DNA from: Pleodorina starrii
Lineage: Eukaryota > Chlorophyta > Chlorophyceae > Chlamydomonadales > Volvocaceae
Reading direction: 5' to 3'
NCBI GenBank assembly: GCA_030267565.1
Contig: BRXU01000002.1
Coordinates: forward strand, 4,773,501 to 4,837,500
Length of the DNA: 64,000 bases
The position numbers and the translations under genes were made by a program. This document shows, piece after piece, positions 1 through 11,500 of this stretch. Position 1 is the stretch's first letter, and the number at the start of each line of letters is the position of its first letter. Under the pieces are notes generated by a model. It was not told the origin of the DNA. It saw only the letters and a program-made list of their open reading frames with translations, and ran no database searches.

Positions 1-187
1 GAAAGGATATGGCCGGTACGCAACCAAAGTGTAGTGTGCCGCCAGCCATCCAACGAACAACGAACGCTACAACGAACTATAAACAGCTACGTAGAGCCCG
101 TCGGCGATCGACAATACTAGTATGCCCATTTACAAACGATCGAACATAAAAGAAGTAGTTAAATAATAAAAGTGTATTGGAATAACA

Positions 188-985
188 GCTAATGCTGGGG
201 CGGCCCCGGATCGTGGCTCAGGACATGTCCCGACTCGGTACATGTCTCGAGCCATGAATCGTGGCTCCCGCTCCCGCAGTGCGTGTACCGCTTCGTGGCG
301 GGTAGCCAGAACGATATAATAATAAATAAATATATAAATAAATAATCAACCTGAAAAGGAATCGTGGCTCTCGGTCCCGCGGCATCCCACTTCGTGGCGG
401 GTAGCCAGAGCCAACGAAAAATAAAAAAGAAAGAAAAAATAACCTGAATTTGAATATCAGCTTATGCTGGGGCGGCCCCGGATCGTGGCTCAGGACATGT
501 CCCGACTCGGTACATGTCTCGAGCCATGAATCGTGGCTCTCGGTCCCGCGGCATGCATCCCACTTCGTGGCGGGTAGCCAGAGCGACCGAATAATAAATA
601 AATATATAAACAATCAACCTGAATTGGAATAACAGCTTATGCTGTGGCGGCCACGGATCGTGGCTCTCGGTCCCGCGGCGTACCGCCTCGTGGCGGGTAG
701 CCAGACCGATTGAAAATTTAATTGTTTTTTAAACAATCCATTTGCATTGGGATATTGGGTCGGAGCATGGGACACGGTCCCACGGTGTGCCCCTCAATGG
801 CGAGTCGCCAAAACGATCCAACATTACAAAGTTATAAAAGAATCAACTAGAATTTAAAGAACAGCTTATGCTGGGGCGGCCCGGGATCGTGGCTCAGGAC
901 ATGTACCGACTCGGTACATGTCCTGAGCCAGAGGGGTCTGTCATTGTTCGGTACATGTCCCGAGCCACGATCCGGGGCCGCTGCC
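188..985. repeat. Array of hairpin-containing dispersed repeats
   Basis: Several related blocks share a GC-rich core (GGCGGCCCCGGATCGTGGCT) followed by a near-palindrome around ACATGT, and a second core reading CGTGGCGGGTAGCCAG. They are separated by AT-rich spacers with many AATAAATA stretches. Palindromic parts are at about 215-253, 487-525 and 891-929; the last is a perfect 19-base inverted repeat with one base between the arms. The block at about 874-908 also appears inverted at about 950-983, so the array ends in a larger palindrome directly abutting the LINE sequence. It is probably non-autonomous mobile-element DNA or LINE-associated satellite; no protein is encoded. Confidence 0.7.
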
Positions 986-2290
986 TTACTGGGAGATGGA
1001 GTGGGCGCGTCGCGCTAGGTACCTAGGGTTACATTACGGTCCGGAGGCACCTTTCGAGGCATGCACAGACGAGCTATTCGGTGCGGGACAACGTGCGGTT
1101 TTTGCTCTCGTTAACAAGCTTCGTAGACGTGCTTTGTTCGTTCCTAGGGTCGCCCTCAAGTGCTTCGACGTGCAGATCTGCGCCATCCTTTCCTATGGGG
1201 TACAGGTCTGGGGCCCGTCGTACATTCTGCAAGTGGTCGAACGTGATCGCGATCCCCAAGGTCGGTACTGCTATTTTGAAAAGGCGCTAGAGAATCGGAT
1301 GGTTGGGCTGCAACGCATGTACTTGAAGATGCTCGCGGGTCTGCGCAAGATTCCGGACAACAAAATCCTGTTCAGGGAATTCGGGCAGCGCCCGTTGCAT
1401 GTTCACTGGGCTTCTCTCATCTACCGTTTCTGGAACAAGCTGGTTGATGCGAAGGGTTCGGTATTCCATAGAGTGTTTCGTGAGGAAATTCGGCTTGCCC
1501 TTCAATCAGACCTGTCAGGTCATGGGTGGGGAGCCTTGGTTTTACGAGGACTCAGGTGTTTGGGACAGGACCACTGGCCGGAGCCCCCGCCGGGTCTTGA
1601 TTTGGAGGGCCAAGTCGACTTTGTTGCGTCGCGTTCGCTTAATATTGGGAATTTGATTTGGACGTTGGAGCAGAGGTTTGATGAAGACTGGCTTAACAGC
1701 AGGCTTCTCACGCCCCCGCGTGAGTTCGTTTCTGATAACCACAAGCCCGGTGTGAAGATGTGTCGGCACACGCACTGGATGGGGATGCCGAAACATACGG
1801 CTGGGTATATCCCCCCCAAACCCTATGCTTCTCTTTTGCGTTTTCGTCTAGGAGCCTGGCCTATTGAGAATAATCGACCTGCTGGACGGCAGAGGTCTGA
1901 GCGTACTTGTAGGGTCTGTGATAGTGGTACTGAAGACGAATATCATGTGCTGATGGAGTGTTCGGCGTACGACGATATACGTCAGGGTTTTAGCACCCTA
2001 GGTGTCATTTTAGGCGACTACGTTTCACCGCCTATGCTTGCTGTTACTGGCGCGGACAATCAACGCGGCTTAGCTGAATTAGTTCACAACATCTGGGTAC
2101 GGCGGTCTTCTATGCTAGTTTGAATGTTTGTTCATTTTACCTGTTTTCGTTGTGATCCTGCTTTAGTTTCTGCTTGGCGACATAGTTCTTAGCTCCTTTT
2201 TGACCTGCCTATTCTCGCGGTCCATGAGCCTCCTGGCTCGTCTGGGCCTTATGAGCTCTCGAGCTTGTAATACAATACAAATAAAAACCA
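970..2290 (+). mobile_element. 5'-truncated LINE-type retrotransposon, 3' end
   Basis: This block starts abruptly beside the palindromic array and ends near 2290 after an A-rich tail-like stretch (ACAATACAAATAAAA). It contains one open frame (996-2123) for the C-terminal part of a LINE polyprotein. A TGTAA poly(A) signal lies at 2266-2270. No reverse-transcriptase catalytic motif lies upstream, so the copy is 5'-truncated, as LINE insertions commonly are. I infer the boundaries from the end of similarity to expected LINE sequence; no target-site duplication could be confirmed by eye. Confidence 0.65.
996..2123 (+). CDS. LINE polyprotein C-terminal fragment (375 aa)
   Basis: The open frame encodes the region downstream of the reverse-transcriptase palm in LINE polyproteins. 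It has the thumb-like stretch ILSYGVQVWGP followed by helical segments. Near its C-terminus, around residue 300, is a zinc-knuckle-like pattern C-x2-C-x8-H-x4-C (CRVCDSGTEDEYHVLMEC), typical of the C-terminus of many LINE proteins. The frame stays open for 375 codons, so the insertion may be fairly young, but the endonuclease and the catalytic YADD motif are absent and the product cannot be functional alone. The first ATG is only the first in the open frame; upstream coding sequence (PYWE...) is cut by the palindrome. It is not a host gene. Confidence 0.7.
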   Translation: MEWARRARYLGLHYGPEAPFEACTDELFGAGQRAVFALVNKLRRRALFVPRVALKCFDVQICAILSYGVQVWGPSYILQVVERDRDPQGRYCYFEKALENRMVGLQRMYLKMLAGLRKIPDNKILFREFGQRPLHVHWASLIYRFWNKLVDAKGSVFHRVFREEIRLALQSDLSGHGWGALVLRGLRCLGQDHWPEPPPGLDLEGQVDFVASRSLNIGNLIWTLEQRFDEDWLNSRLLTPPREFVSDNHKPGVKMCRHTHWMGMPKHTAGYIPPKPYASLLRFRLGAWPIENNRPAGRQRSERTCRVCDSGTEDEYHVLMECSAYDDIRQGFSTLGVILGDYVSPPMLAVTGADNQRGLAELVHNIWVRRSSMLV

Positions 2291-3780
2291 AAGGTGAGCC
2301 GCCACCAGAGTTCCACGGAACTCCAGCTTCGAAGTGTGTTTGCACGACATTGTGGGCCCAACGTCCACGAGATATGGGGTTTCGATCGGGTTATCCTGAT
2401 ACCAGGTCTCCCTTTAGCAGCCCGAATGCCCTTAAGGACAGTAGGGGCCTCACATATGTACCATACGTTTAGGAGGCCTTATCTCCTAGGGCCCGGGTAA
2501 CTTAAGGTCCCCCTTAGGGCTCATACAGCCCCCATGAGGACTGTACAGCCCGTAAGGTCGTCCTTAGGGGCACGAAGCCCCCATAATAAGCATTACTGGT
2601 GGTATACATACAGAGCCATCAGTGTCTGGTCAAACAACAGGAAATGTCCTAGGCCTACCGTAAGCGGAGGTTAGGCCACCAAACCAATTGACCGCGAAAT
2701 CGAAGGCTGTGTGCTCTGTCCGAAACGAAAGAAACGACTGAATATAACAAGGGGTTGGTGTCGGCTTCCTTGAAGCCGGAAAAAGGGCGGGGCCCCACTA
2801 AATCCGTACGGGTTAAGTTGAGTGCTAGGGCGGCGAGGGCGTGAAGTGTGAGAGTGTCGACATTCCTGCTGATAGACAGCCAGAGCTTTTTCCCGAAATG
2901 CCTGCTAGCCGAGTCGTTAGCAAGGCCTGCCGGCGCCGCGCGAAGCGCGTCATCCCGCCGGGTGCATGAGCGCATGTGCGCATCGACCGAAATACGGCAT
3001 TTCCAAAGCGAGCGGCGAGGGCGTCAACTGTGAGAGTATCGACATTCCTGCTGATAGGCAGCCAGAGCTTTATATCTGAAATGCCTGCGGCTTCAGCAAT
3101 CCGACCCATGTTTAGCATCGCGCGCCGTCTCGGCACTGTGCAATTCTTCCGGCCAGCGCATTGGCTGAAGTTACTTGACAGTAGACATGGAGTGTATCAT
3201 TTACACATCACGCAGGCTGACTTGACAATAGGACAGCGGAACTGTTTGTGAGGGTTGATTGCGACGACGTGCAGTTGCCGACGAGAGTGCACAGGCTTCG
3301 CTACTGAGGTATTCGCCGTAGAGGAGGCTTGAATGCTTTAACATTAGGACAGGGATTCCCTAGGTTGCCGACTGGACTTGTTGGGCGGCCCGCAGAAGAC
3401 TGCCGCATCGTGTGTGCAATTTGCGTCTTGGCGTCCAACAACCAGCAGTTTGCCCCTCATGGTTTGTCCCATGCAATCTTTGTAATATAAGTGTGCGTCA
3501 AGTCGGTCGGACCGGCAAGCAGAGCTGCTGTGGTGTGTTCGCGGGAAGATTGTTCGCAATGCAAACATATTTGGTCGCCGAAACGAAGATTCATTTCACG
3601 CCGTAATGTCAGAATTACAGTTCGAGAAACGATGGATCTTCTGGAATTAATTATAGGCCGAGAGGCGTTGGTTTGACCTCGGCCTCGGTCCATGGAGACT
3701 GCCAAACTGGTTTTTACTCAATCGAGGTTGGGTTCCTATAATAAATTTACCATGCAATAAAGAACGTAATATTTCACTTA
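2291..3780. other. Non-coding stretch with a diverged direct repeat
   Basis: I see no supported gene here. A segment of about 70 bases at about 2836-2903 (containing GACATTCCTGCTGATA) is repeated with some substitutions at about 3014-3088, an offset of 178 bases. All open frames in the region are short, overlap on both strands and show no recognisable protein motif. Confidence 0.5.
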
Positions 3781-3918
3781 TGGAGTCTTTCCGTTGGCCG
3801 AAATTCTGCACTTACGCTTTTACATTAGACATCAGACAGTGCAGGCACGGACATGGGCAATCCTACAAGCGCGCGCCCTTTGGGCCGCGGGCTGCCGTAG
3901 CGCCCCTTGCGGATGCAG

Positions 3919-4030
3919 ACGCGACACGACGCGACACGACGCGACGCGACGACACGACGCGACGCGACGCGACGCAACGCGACGCGACGCGACGCGACAC
4001 GACGCGACACAACGTGACGCTACGCGACGC
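3919..4030. repeat. GACGC/GACAC microsatellite
   Basis: About 110 bases consist almost only of GACGC units interspersed with GACAC. The repeat lies at the 3' end of the Helitron-like minus-strand frame and appears to truncate it. Open frames running through it on both strands are artefacts of the repeat. Confidence 0.9.
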
Positions 4031-4034
4031 GATG

Positions 4035-4660
4035 CTATGCTACAGCACAGCGAGGCACAGCCGCCGTGCACATGATGTCCGCACGCAAAAGGTCGACGTT
4101 CGGGATGGTGTTGAAGCTCTGCACGGAGCTATCCTCCTCGGAGCAGAGCTCGGAGCACACTGCGCACACCCGTGATGGCATGCGTCGGCGCAGCGCCATC
4201 GCCATGCTCGATGCAGCTTGCAGCTGTGCGGTGTACGGTACCTGCCGGTCCGGCGGCAACTGACCGCCCGGCAGATCTTGCACGCGGCCTTCTGGCAGGG
4301 CCGCTAGGAAATCCGGCAGCTCTACAGGCCGGCCATCATGCAGGTAGTCCAGATGCAGCAAGTTGCACAGACGGTCCAGCAGTGCCGGCTCAGCAGCTGC
4401 TGTTTGACGCGCTGCCTGACGTGTTGCGGTACGTCGCTCGTGCTCCTCCGCTTGCAGCTCGGGATCGGCTCGCCGCTGTCGCTGCCGTGTAGCATGACGT
4501 GTCTGTTCCTCCGCCTGCAGCTTGGGGTCCGCCCGCCGCTGTCGCTGCCGTGTAGCATTGCGTGACTGTTCCTCTGCTTGCACCTCGCGGTCAGCCCGTC
4601 GCTGACGCTGCCGTGCAGCATCTCGGGCGTGATCTCGGGCGCGATGCGGACACTAACTTC
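4035..4660 (-). pseudogene. Helitron-like protein fragment
   Basis: On the minus strand, a frame of 182 codons (4583 to 4035) begins with tandem units of about 22 residues of the type RQRQRRADPELQAEEQ, encoded by about 66-bp DNA repeats between 4440 and 4630. It continues into a Leu-rich segment and a short Cys motif (CAVCSELCSEED) followed by VQSFNTIPNVDLLRAD. Arg/Glu-rich repeats followed by this kind of Cys motif are familiar from the N-terminal part of Helitron-type helicase proteins in algae and other eukaryotes. No helicase or Rep domain follows; the frame ends at the GACGC microsatellite. I therefore treat it as a broken mobile-element gene. A low-complexity host protein is the alternative. 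Confidence 0.4.
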
Positions 4661-4679
4661 CAACCTCGTTCGCCCGTCA

Positions 4680-6385
4680 GTTAAAGCGAGCGAGCGAGCG
4701 AGTGAGCGAGCAAGCGATAAACCTGCACACTTTACGCGTCGGAGTTTCGGCGCCGAGCAATTGTACCCTATGCTACGCTAAGCTATGCAGCATCCTAAGT
4801 AACGCGCGTGCACGATCGCATTTTCCTCGCAAATCGCAAGGCGACTAACTCTGACAAGTCTAACGCTATGATATCGCACATGAATGATATGTATGATATA
4901 TCTATATGCGAGCAGCACATTCCGCGACGCAAAAGAAAATAACGCACTTAAAGTGTCGGGGTTTCGGAGCCAAGCAATTCTACTTCACGATAGCAATACG
5001 ATTCACATCGCGCCGCTATGTCACAATTCCATAATTAAAATTTAGAGAGCAATTGCGATGATTTGTACGCGCGGAGACGATGATGCGACTTCGATCGCGA
5101 GCACCTGTTACTATTTCAAACTTCAACTTAAATGAACACATGGATGCACGCATATCAGCAATACAGAATGCAACATGCTATCAGAAATGCCGAAAGGAAA
5201 AGCGAAATTCCTGAAAATCCAAATTACACTGGACACACGCACACCATTCGATCGAGGTAAGGCCTCCGCTTCTCTAGCTACGCTAGAGGCGCTACGGCTA
5301 CAGGGCGGGGCCCCCCCGGGCGCTTCGCGCTGGGGCCCCGCCCAAAAACATGTTAATTTGAAAGGATTATGGTACATATAACGGCTACAGACTTTTATTT
5401 CATTTATTGAGGATGGTCCTGAGCTTGATGCTGTAAAAGAAGATATGGAATGAGGCTGGAGCATAGTAAGCTTAGTAAGAAAACGGAGGTTATTATTTTG
5501 GAAAGGAGGGTTGCAAAGATTAGAAATTATCGTCGGGTGCCGGTCAGCAGGCAGAAATTATTACTATGAGAACCCCGGACCGACGACCCCGGACCGCGGG
5601 GTTTGATTGGATAAAGTTATATAGTTCTATGTGAAAGGATTAGGCCGAAGTCGAGGCAATTTGCCAGGATTAGCCGATGGCTTGCCCTTGACCGGATTAG
5701 GAGCCGTGTAGCCGTCAGGGAGCGCGCTTTATTTGCGCGTTGGCGTCGGAGGGGCCGGCATCAGCGGCGGCCTTAGAAAGATTGTTTTTTTGATTTAATT
5801 AATTACAGAGGAGCTGGATAACAGCTACATCGTGCGATCGCACGATTAAAGAGGTCATTAAACGCGGCCGGCAACATGTGCGAGCGAAGCTGTGCCTCAG
5901 CCGCAGGTGATTTTCAGCCGATACAAATTTTGATATGTACGTGTTTTGTTTGCAGAAGGTGAGGTTAGCCAGTGTACCGCGGGAGTTTGGGAGCCCTTTT
6001 CCCCTCAAGCGACACTGGTCTTTCGACACAAGGCCGCGGTGCTGCTCTTAACTCCGGTGGTGCGACTTTACTTGAGGAGTGTCATAACCACGTGGAAGGG
6101 GCCCCTATGTATTGCGGGCAGCAAATGTATGCCTGCGGACGCCAAATACTCGGCGGTCCAATCCTTGGCCTTGGCCGGCAAAGTTTTTTTCTAGAAATGG
6201 CTATATGCCGCTGTCGTGGTTCTTGTAACATTCGCATTCTCCTCTATTTAGAGGCTCTAAAAGCCCTAGTCGCAGCCCCGGCAGCTTCGGAGCTAATTAA
6301 GCTAAATATGACGTCAGACTCGGTTTTCACGTCCACTAAGGGCGGCTTAAAAATACAAATATGTTCCGCCGACTCTTTGTCAGGA
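4680..6385. other. No gene seen; one GC-rich hairpin
   Basis: No supported coding region. At 5303-5343 a perfect 12-base inverted repeat (GGGCGGGGCCCC and its complement) flanks a 17-base loop; it might be the end of a small transposon or a stable RNA hairpin. A GCGA/GCGAGTGA run lies near 4690-4715. The rest is AT-richer than the gene-bearing part of the window. Confidence 0.4.
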
Positions 6386-7467
6386 TCATTTTTTGTAATT
6401 TTTTGTTAAACAAATATGAGGTATTTTCTTTGGACGACATTGGCCCGAAAGCGCCCAGGACAGCCGAGAAATTTCATTTTGGACGGCCAAGTGGAAACAC
6501 CTTGTTAGGTTACATCCTTTAGCTACCAGAATACCTTTAGCTGTACCCTGTATTTTATTTCTGTATTTTATTTCACGGAAGCGAAGTAACTCAAGCAAGG
6601 GCCTGTTTAGGAATGGCTTATTTGTAGGCGTCTTATAGGTCCGATGGAAAAGGTCCATGGCAGGGAGGTTGGCGCGGGATGCCAGGAAAGGCGAGCAGTC
6701 ATCGGCGTACTGGGAGGCGGGGGGGCAGCGTGCGTCCGCCCGCCCGCCACCGAGGACAGGGCGGCTGATCCCTAGGGAATTCGTCCATGAGAGCAGCGCC
6801 TGCTGGTGCACCGCGAAGTAGAGGTGCGGCGCCAGAGGACAGCCCTGCCGTTCCCACCTGGTCCCAATATGCACCCGGATCAACTGGAATCCGTTGACGC
6901 GAGACGTGGCGCCCGTGTCGATGTGCAGCCGGCGGACCCAACGGAGAAAGCCCGGGCCGGACCCCCAACGCCTGCAGGCAGTCGAGCAGGAAAGTTCGAT
7001 CGAATGCTAGGCCAGGGCGCCGGTTCGCGCGCAACAACTTCAGAAGGAGCCGCAGCAGCAGGTGGACGTTGTCGCCAATGCGGCGGGACCGGAGGCAAGC
7101 GGTCGGCGCGGGGTCGATGGTGGCGCCAAAGACCGGAAGGGGCCGGCGAGCGAGGACGCAGGCTAACGTACGTCCGATAACCGGAATCGAGGAGAGTGGT
7201 GGGTTTTTGGGTTTTTTTATTTAGTTGGCGGGGAGGCAGGATGGGGAGGTCACCGGCCTTGAAGGTGCAGGAGATGAAACCGCCAAGGAAGCCTGCTGGA
7301 ACCTGGTCCGACGTGCTGATAGCGGAGAAGACCTCAGGTGCGAGGAGCGGGGCGATGATGAAACAGACCTCGCGGTAGAGCTTCGCGGGCGGGGATGCCG
7401 TCTGCGCCAGGTCCGCGGCCGGGGAGGGCTGGGGTGGGGTGGGGCTGGCTGGCTTGGAGGGCTGCAA
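6386..7467 (-). pseudogene. Degenerate LINE reverse transcriptase
   Basis: Read on the minus strand, reverse-transcriptase motifs appear in the correct order but in different frames. First comes FLGGFISCTFKAGDLP with TTLLDSGYRT (about 7280-7180). Then comes IGDNVHLLL...FDRTFLLDCLQALG (about 7070-6970). Last comes RQGCPLAPHLYFAVHQQALL with the catalytic box QYADD (about 6850-6700). At least two frameshifts separate these pieces, so the gene is dead. It belongs to the same broad class as the plus-strand LINE fragment at 996-2123, but it covers the palm region rather than the C-terminus. No endonuclease domain was recognised. Confidence 0.65.
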
Positions 7468-7649
7468 GGTTGCCTCCGCACTGCTCGATTGATTAGGGTG
7501 GCGTTACTAATCCACACTGCCCTCGCAAGCTGTCAATCGCGTCTGAGGGTACCCACGGGGGTCAGATGTGGTGTCTTGTCATGGAATAGACACTCCATGT
7601 TTCAAACAGATGAACAGTTCTCTTTAGGGATTGATGGGCGTTGGAAACC

Positions 7650-7800
7650 GGATGGACGGCGCCGGATTTACGGAGTCTGCCTACGGATTTGCGGAGTCGG
7701 CGTTCGGATGGCGTTCGGATGGACGGAGTCGGCCTACGGATTTACGGAGCCGCCTACGGATTTGCGGAGTCGGCGTTCGAATGGACAGAAAACGCCCTTC
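7650..7800. repeat. Imperfect tandem repeat CGGATTTACGGAGTCGGC type
   Basis: Six to seven degenerate units built from CGGATTTRCGGAGTC and GGCGTTCGGATGG follow one another. Open frames through it are probably incidental. Confidence 0.6.
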
Positions 7801-8557
7801 GGATTGACAAAGTTGCCCATAGGATTGATGACTTTGTTATGGCCGAATACCTTGTTGAAGCCTGTAGCGCTGCAAGTCAGAACAGGTACGTGAGCCAATG
7901 GCTCGCTGTACGTACACAAGTGCAAGCCGCTTGTATAGGCTTGTATTAAGGGGCCGAGCGACCAGGATGCAGCACACTCAACTCGCTTTCCTTTCATAAT
8001 TTGCCATCGAGGATAAGCGAAAGCACCATTCCATGTCCCTTAGGTAAACTCGTGACGCGATACGTTTTTCCAGATAACCGAATCCGATCCCCGTGAGTTA
8101 CCTTCAGTTCGAATTTGGGTGAGGAGTTGGTGAGGGCGCACGGTTCTGCCCGGGCGCTGGTGCATACCTACACAGCTCTTGGAGTGCAGGGCAGGGGTGG
8201 ACGGCTCCAGGCAGGTCCCATACCTTTCTATCGGCTGGCTTGCAGTACTGTGGCCGAGAGGGTTGGCGGGTTTCAGCCCAGGCCGGGTTACTACTGCCAA
8301 TCCAATGCATCAAAGCCTCACGTGCAGGTGAGGATTGCTTTTTGTCCCCGCTCATCGTGTTCCCACAGGAGAAATTGGCGCACGTCGGCGAACAGAGACG
8401 ACAACCCTTAACGCAAATATTCACTTCAAATTCGAAAAATATTATATTACAGCTACATATGGAAGCGACTTACTGATACCTAAAGCGCCCGACAAGCGTT
8501 CGACAATGAAGGTGTGACTTGCAATCCTTTTTGCCCACAGGTGCAGAAATTATTGCG
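7801..8557. other. Upstream region of the lipase gene
   Basis: No coding sequence is supported. A candidate 3' splice site lies just before the lipase start (TTGCCCACAG ending at 8540), so an intron in the 5' untranslated region is possible. No clear TATA element was identified. Confidence 0.35.
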
Positions 8558-11500
8558 ATGCGTCCTAGCATCGCAGCCAACAGTGGGATGCAGCAAGACT
8601 TGGAGATGCCCGCAGTTGTTTCAACTGCTGGCGCTGACTCGGTGGTTGACCCAGACAGACCGCACATTGGTATCCAATTGGAAGCGGGCGAGGAATTGAC
8701 AGATCAGGAAGCGCCCAACGTTGAGTTATCAGCTCGTGAGCCGCAGATCAACCGCAAAACGGCACGCAGGGATACCGATGGGCCCGCCGTTCCTCGGCCG
8801 CACAGCAATTCCGACGCGCCGTCTCCCACCGGAAGCGCATCGGGCTGCACGACTGCAGACGCTGTACCCACAGCTACCGCCACAGTCCAGGAATGCGACT
8901 CGAAAGGCGGCCTCGGCGGGCAATCGGCACAGCCGCAGACCTCCGATGCGAAGCATCCGCGGCAGCTTCGGAGCCCGCCCCTCGGGGATTCGCCCGCAGC
9001 CCACGGCGGCGAGGTTGGCGACAGCGATGACGCCGCAGCCCAGCTGGCAGCCGCGAAGGACTCTGAGGAGCTGCCACCGGGGGGTCAGGTGGACACCAAG
9101 CCGCACGACGTGGTTCTGCGCGTGGAGTTTGCCAAACCCGTCGAACTCAAGCTCTTGGCCATGCTCATGTCCTGCTCCCTGCTGGTCGGCATCGCCATCA
9201 CCATCTACATGAAGGTAGGTACGATCGCAGCACAAACCGTTGGTACGACCGTTGTACGGCAACTGCGGCGGCCGCACCCTCATCCTCACCCTCGCCCTCA
9301 CCTTCACCCTCGCCCCCGCCCTCGCCCTCACCCTCCCCACCCACTACTGCCGCCCGCCGCCGCCAGGTCAGCGCCTCCAAAAGCGGCACCTCCTGGTATC
9401 TGCGCAACTCGGGCGCGCCCCAATTCCGGGACAACTTCGTGGCCGGCATCATCTGCGTCACCATCCCCTCCTGCCTGTGGCTCGTCTACCTGGTGCGCGG
9501 CGCCTACTTCGGGCTGCGGCGACTGCGCTGGGACGCCCGGCGGTGGCGCATCTACCTGTCTCGCTTCGCGGAGCTGACCATCACTGCGATCAGCATGGCG
9601 GCATGGACCTTCGCGGGCAGCGAGAGGCGGATGCAGGAGGACTGCCGCCGGTGGGTGGGGTGGGTTTGGGTGGCTGGGTGGGTGGGTGCCGCAGCGGTGG
9701 ATGTCATGGGAAGGGAGGGCGAAGGGGAAGCGGGCGCGAAGCCGGCAAAGCCGGATCGAAGAGGAGGCGAAGCAGGGAGGTGAAGCGAAGCAGGGAGGTG
9801 CAGTTGAGGTGGAGTGGAGTGGAGCCAAAAGCGATGACGACCCGCCGGAGCCGAGCAACCGAGAACCTGGGGGGCTTGAGCCGGGTTGGGCGAGAGGCGC
9901 GGGCCCCCGGACCGTGTCGTGCGGCCGCGTGTGTTAGGGAAGCACTGCCTGCCTGCCCGAGGCCGGCCGGCCTCGGGACTAGGTCCCGCCGCGGCTGGAC
10001 TCATGCCGCCGCATCGCACACCACCAAACACAACCACCTACTTTCCCTTCCCTTCCCTTCCCTACCTTCTCTCCCTCTCTTCCCTCGCCGGACGGGCCTC
10101 GCCGCACCTCCACCGCGAAAAGCAGCTTCAACAGCGCCTTGTTGTGGTCATACGCGATGCGGCTGACCGCGGCCAACACGCTCATGTGCATCTGGACAAT
10201 GTCCGCGCGGAGCATGACCGTGCACCGAAGCGGGCTGCTGTCCCTGCGCAAGCGCGTCAGCCGCCACAGGCTGATCCAGTGCTGCTGTCCGGGGGGCCTC
10301 CGCGGCGGTGGCGGCAGCGGGAAGGGCACGGCGGCAGGAACACCGACGGCGCTGTCGTGGCGGCCCGGCTCCGCATCTGCGAGCGAGGCGGCGGCGGCGG
10401 CGGCCGCCGCCGCCGCCGGCGCCTCCGTCACCGCGGCGGCGGCGGCGTCCTGGAAGTCGTCGTCCGTGAAGGTCGCCGTGCTGCCTGGCGGCGGCGGCGG
10501 CGCCGTTGCCGAGGGCACCGAGCGGCCTGCGGATGAGGGCGAGCTGCGCGGCTGTGACGCCACGGCCATCACCGCCTCCCAACCACCACCACCACCTCCC
10601 AGCCATGCGCCGGCGGACGCGTCGCCGCCGCTGGGCCCCGCGCCGGCGCCGGCGCCGGCGATGATTCCAGCTGGCGACAACCTCCCTCCGCCACCTCCTT
10701 CGGCCTTCTCCGCCCCCAAATCCGCGTTCGCCACCGCAGCGCGCACCGCGGCTGCCACCTCGGCCTCCGCCTCCGGCTCGGCCTCGGCCTCCTTCTCCGC
10801 CGCCCCCTCACCCGCCTCCTGGAAACACGCGGCCTCCCCACTGCCTGGCGGCGGCGCAGCCGCAGGCGCCGCGCCGGGCGCGTCGCGGCTTGGCCGCCCG
10901 GCGGCGGCCGGTAGTGCGGCAGCGGCGGCGGCGGCCGGTACGGCGGCTGGTACGGCGGATGGGAAGCAGCAGGACGACGAGGTGTTGTACATCGACGGTC
11001 GGTGGTGGGAGTACCTGGCGCCGGTGGTGTGGTTATGGCTGCCGTTCCAGTGCCTGGTGGCGGGCAATGTGGCCTTCATGGCGCGCAGAGAAGTGGGCTG
11101 GTACGTGGCAGAAGGGTCGACCTGCCTGGAGCGGTACTTGGAATGCAGGTGGGCGGGAGGGGAGGCCGTGGGGGGGGGGCGGGAGAGGGGGCCGTGGGGG
11201 GGGGCGGGAGGGGGGGCGGGGGGGCGGCCCTGTTGCCCTGGCCAATGCCCGCGCATACAGGGCGCAGGTGGGGGCGGGGTGTCACGTGGGGGGTTGTGGT
11301 TAACCTCAATCCACACGCCGTCAGTGTTCAGGTGGGGTGAGCGGCCGGGGCGGGGCGCTTCCTGAGAGCAGCGGAGTTGTGACCGGGTCGGACTGGGCCC
11401 CCACCCGCCATGATACTGAACTGCTGATGCCCTGCAGCTCGCCTGGTCTGGTCTGAGTGGCTGGTGGGTGGGTGCGCTGCATCGCATACGGTCAGGACCG

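Noticed and set aside
3780..4175. Arg/Asp/Thr-repeat ORFs through the GACGC tract
   Set aside because: Any frame through a pentanucleotide repeat stays open; no coding signal outside the repeat.
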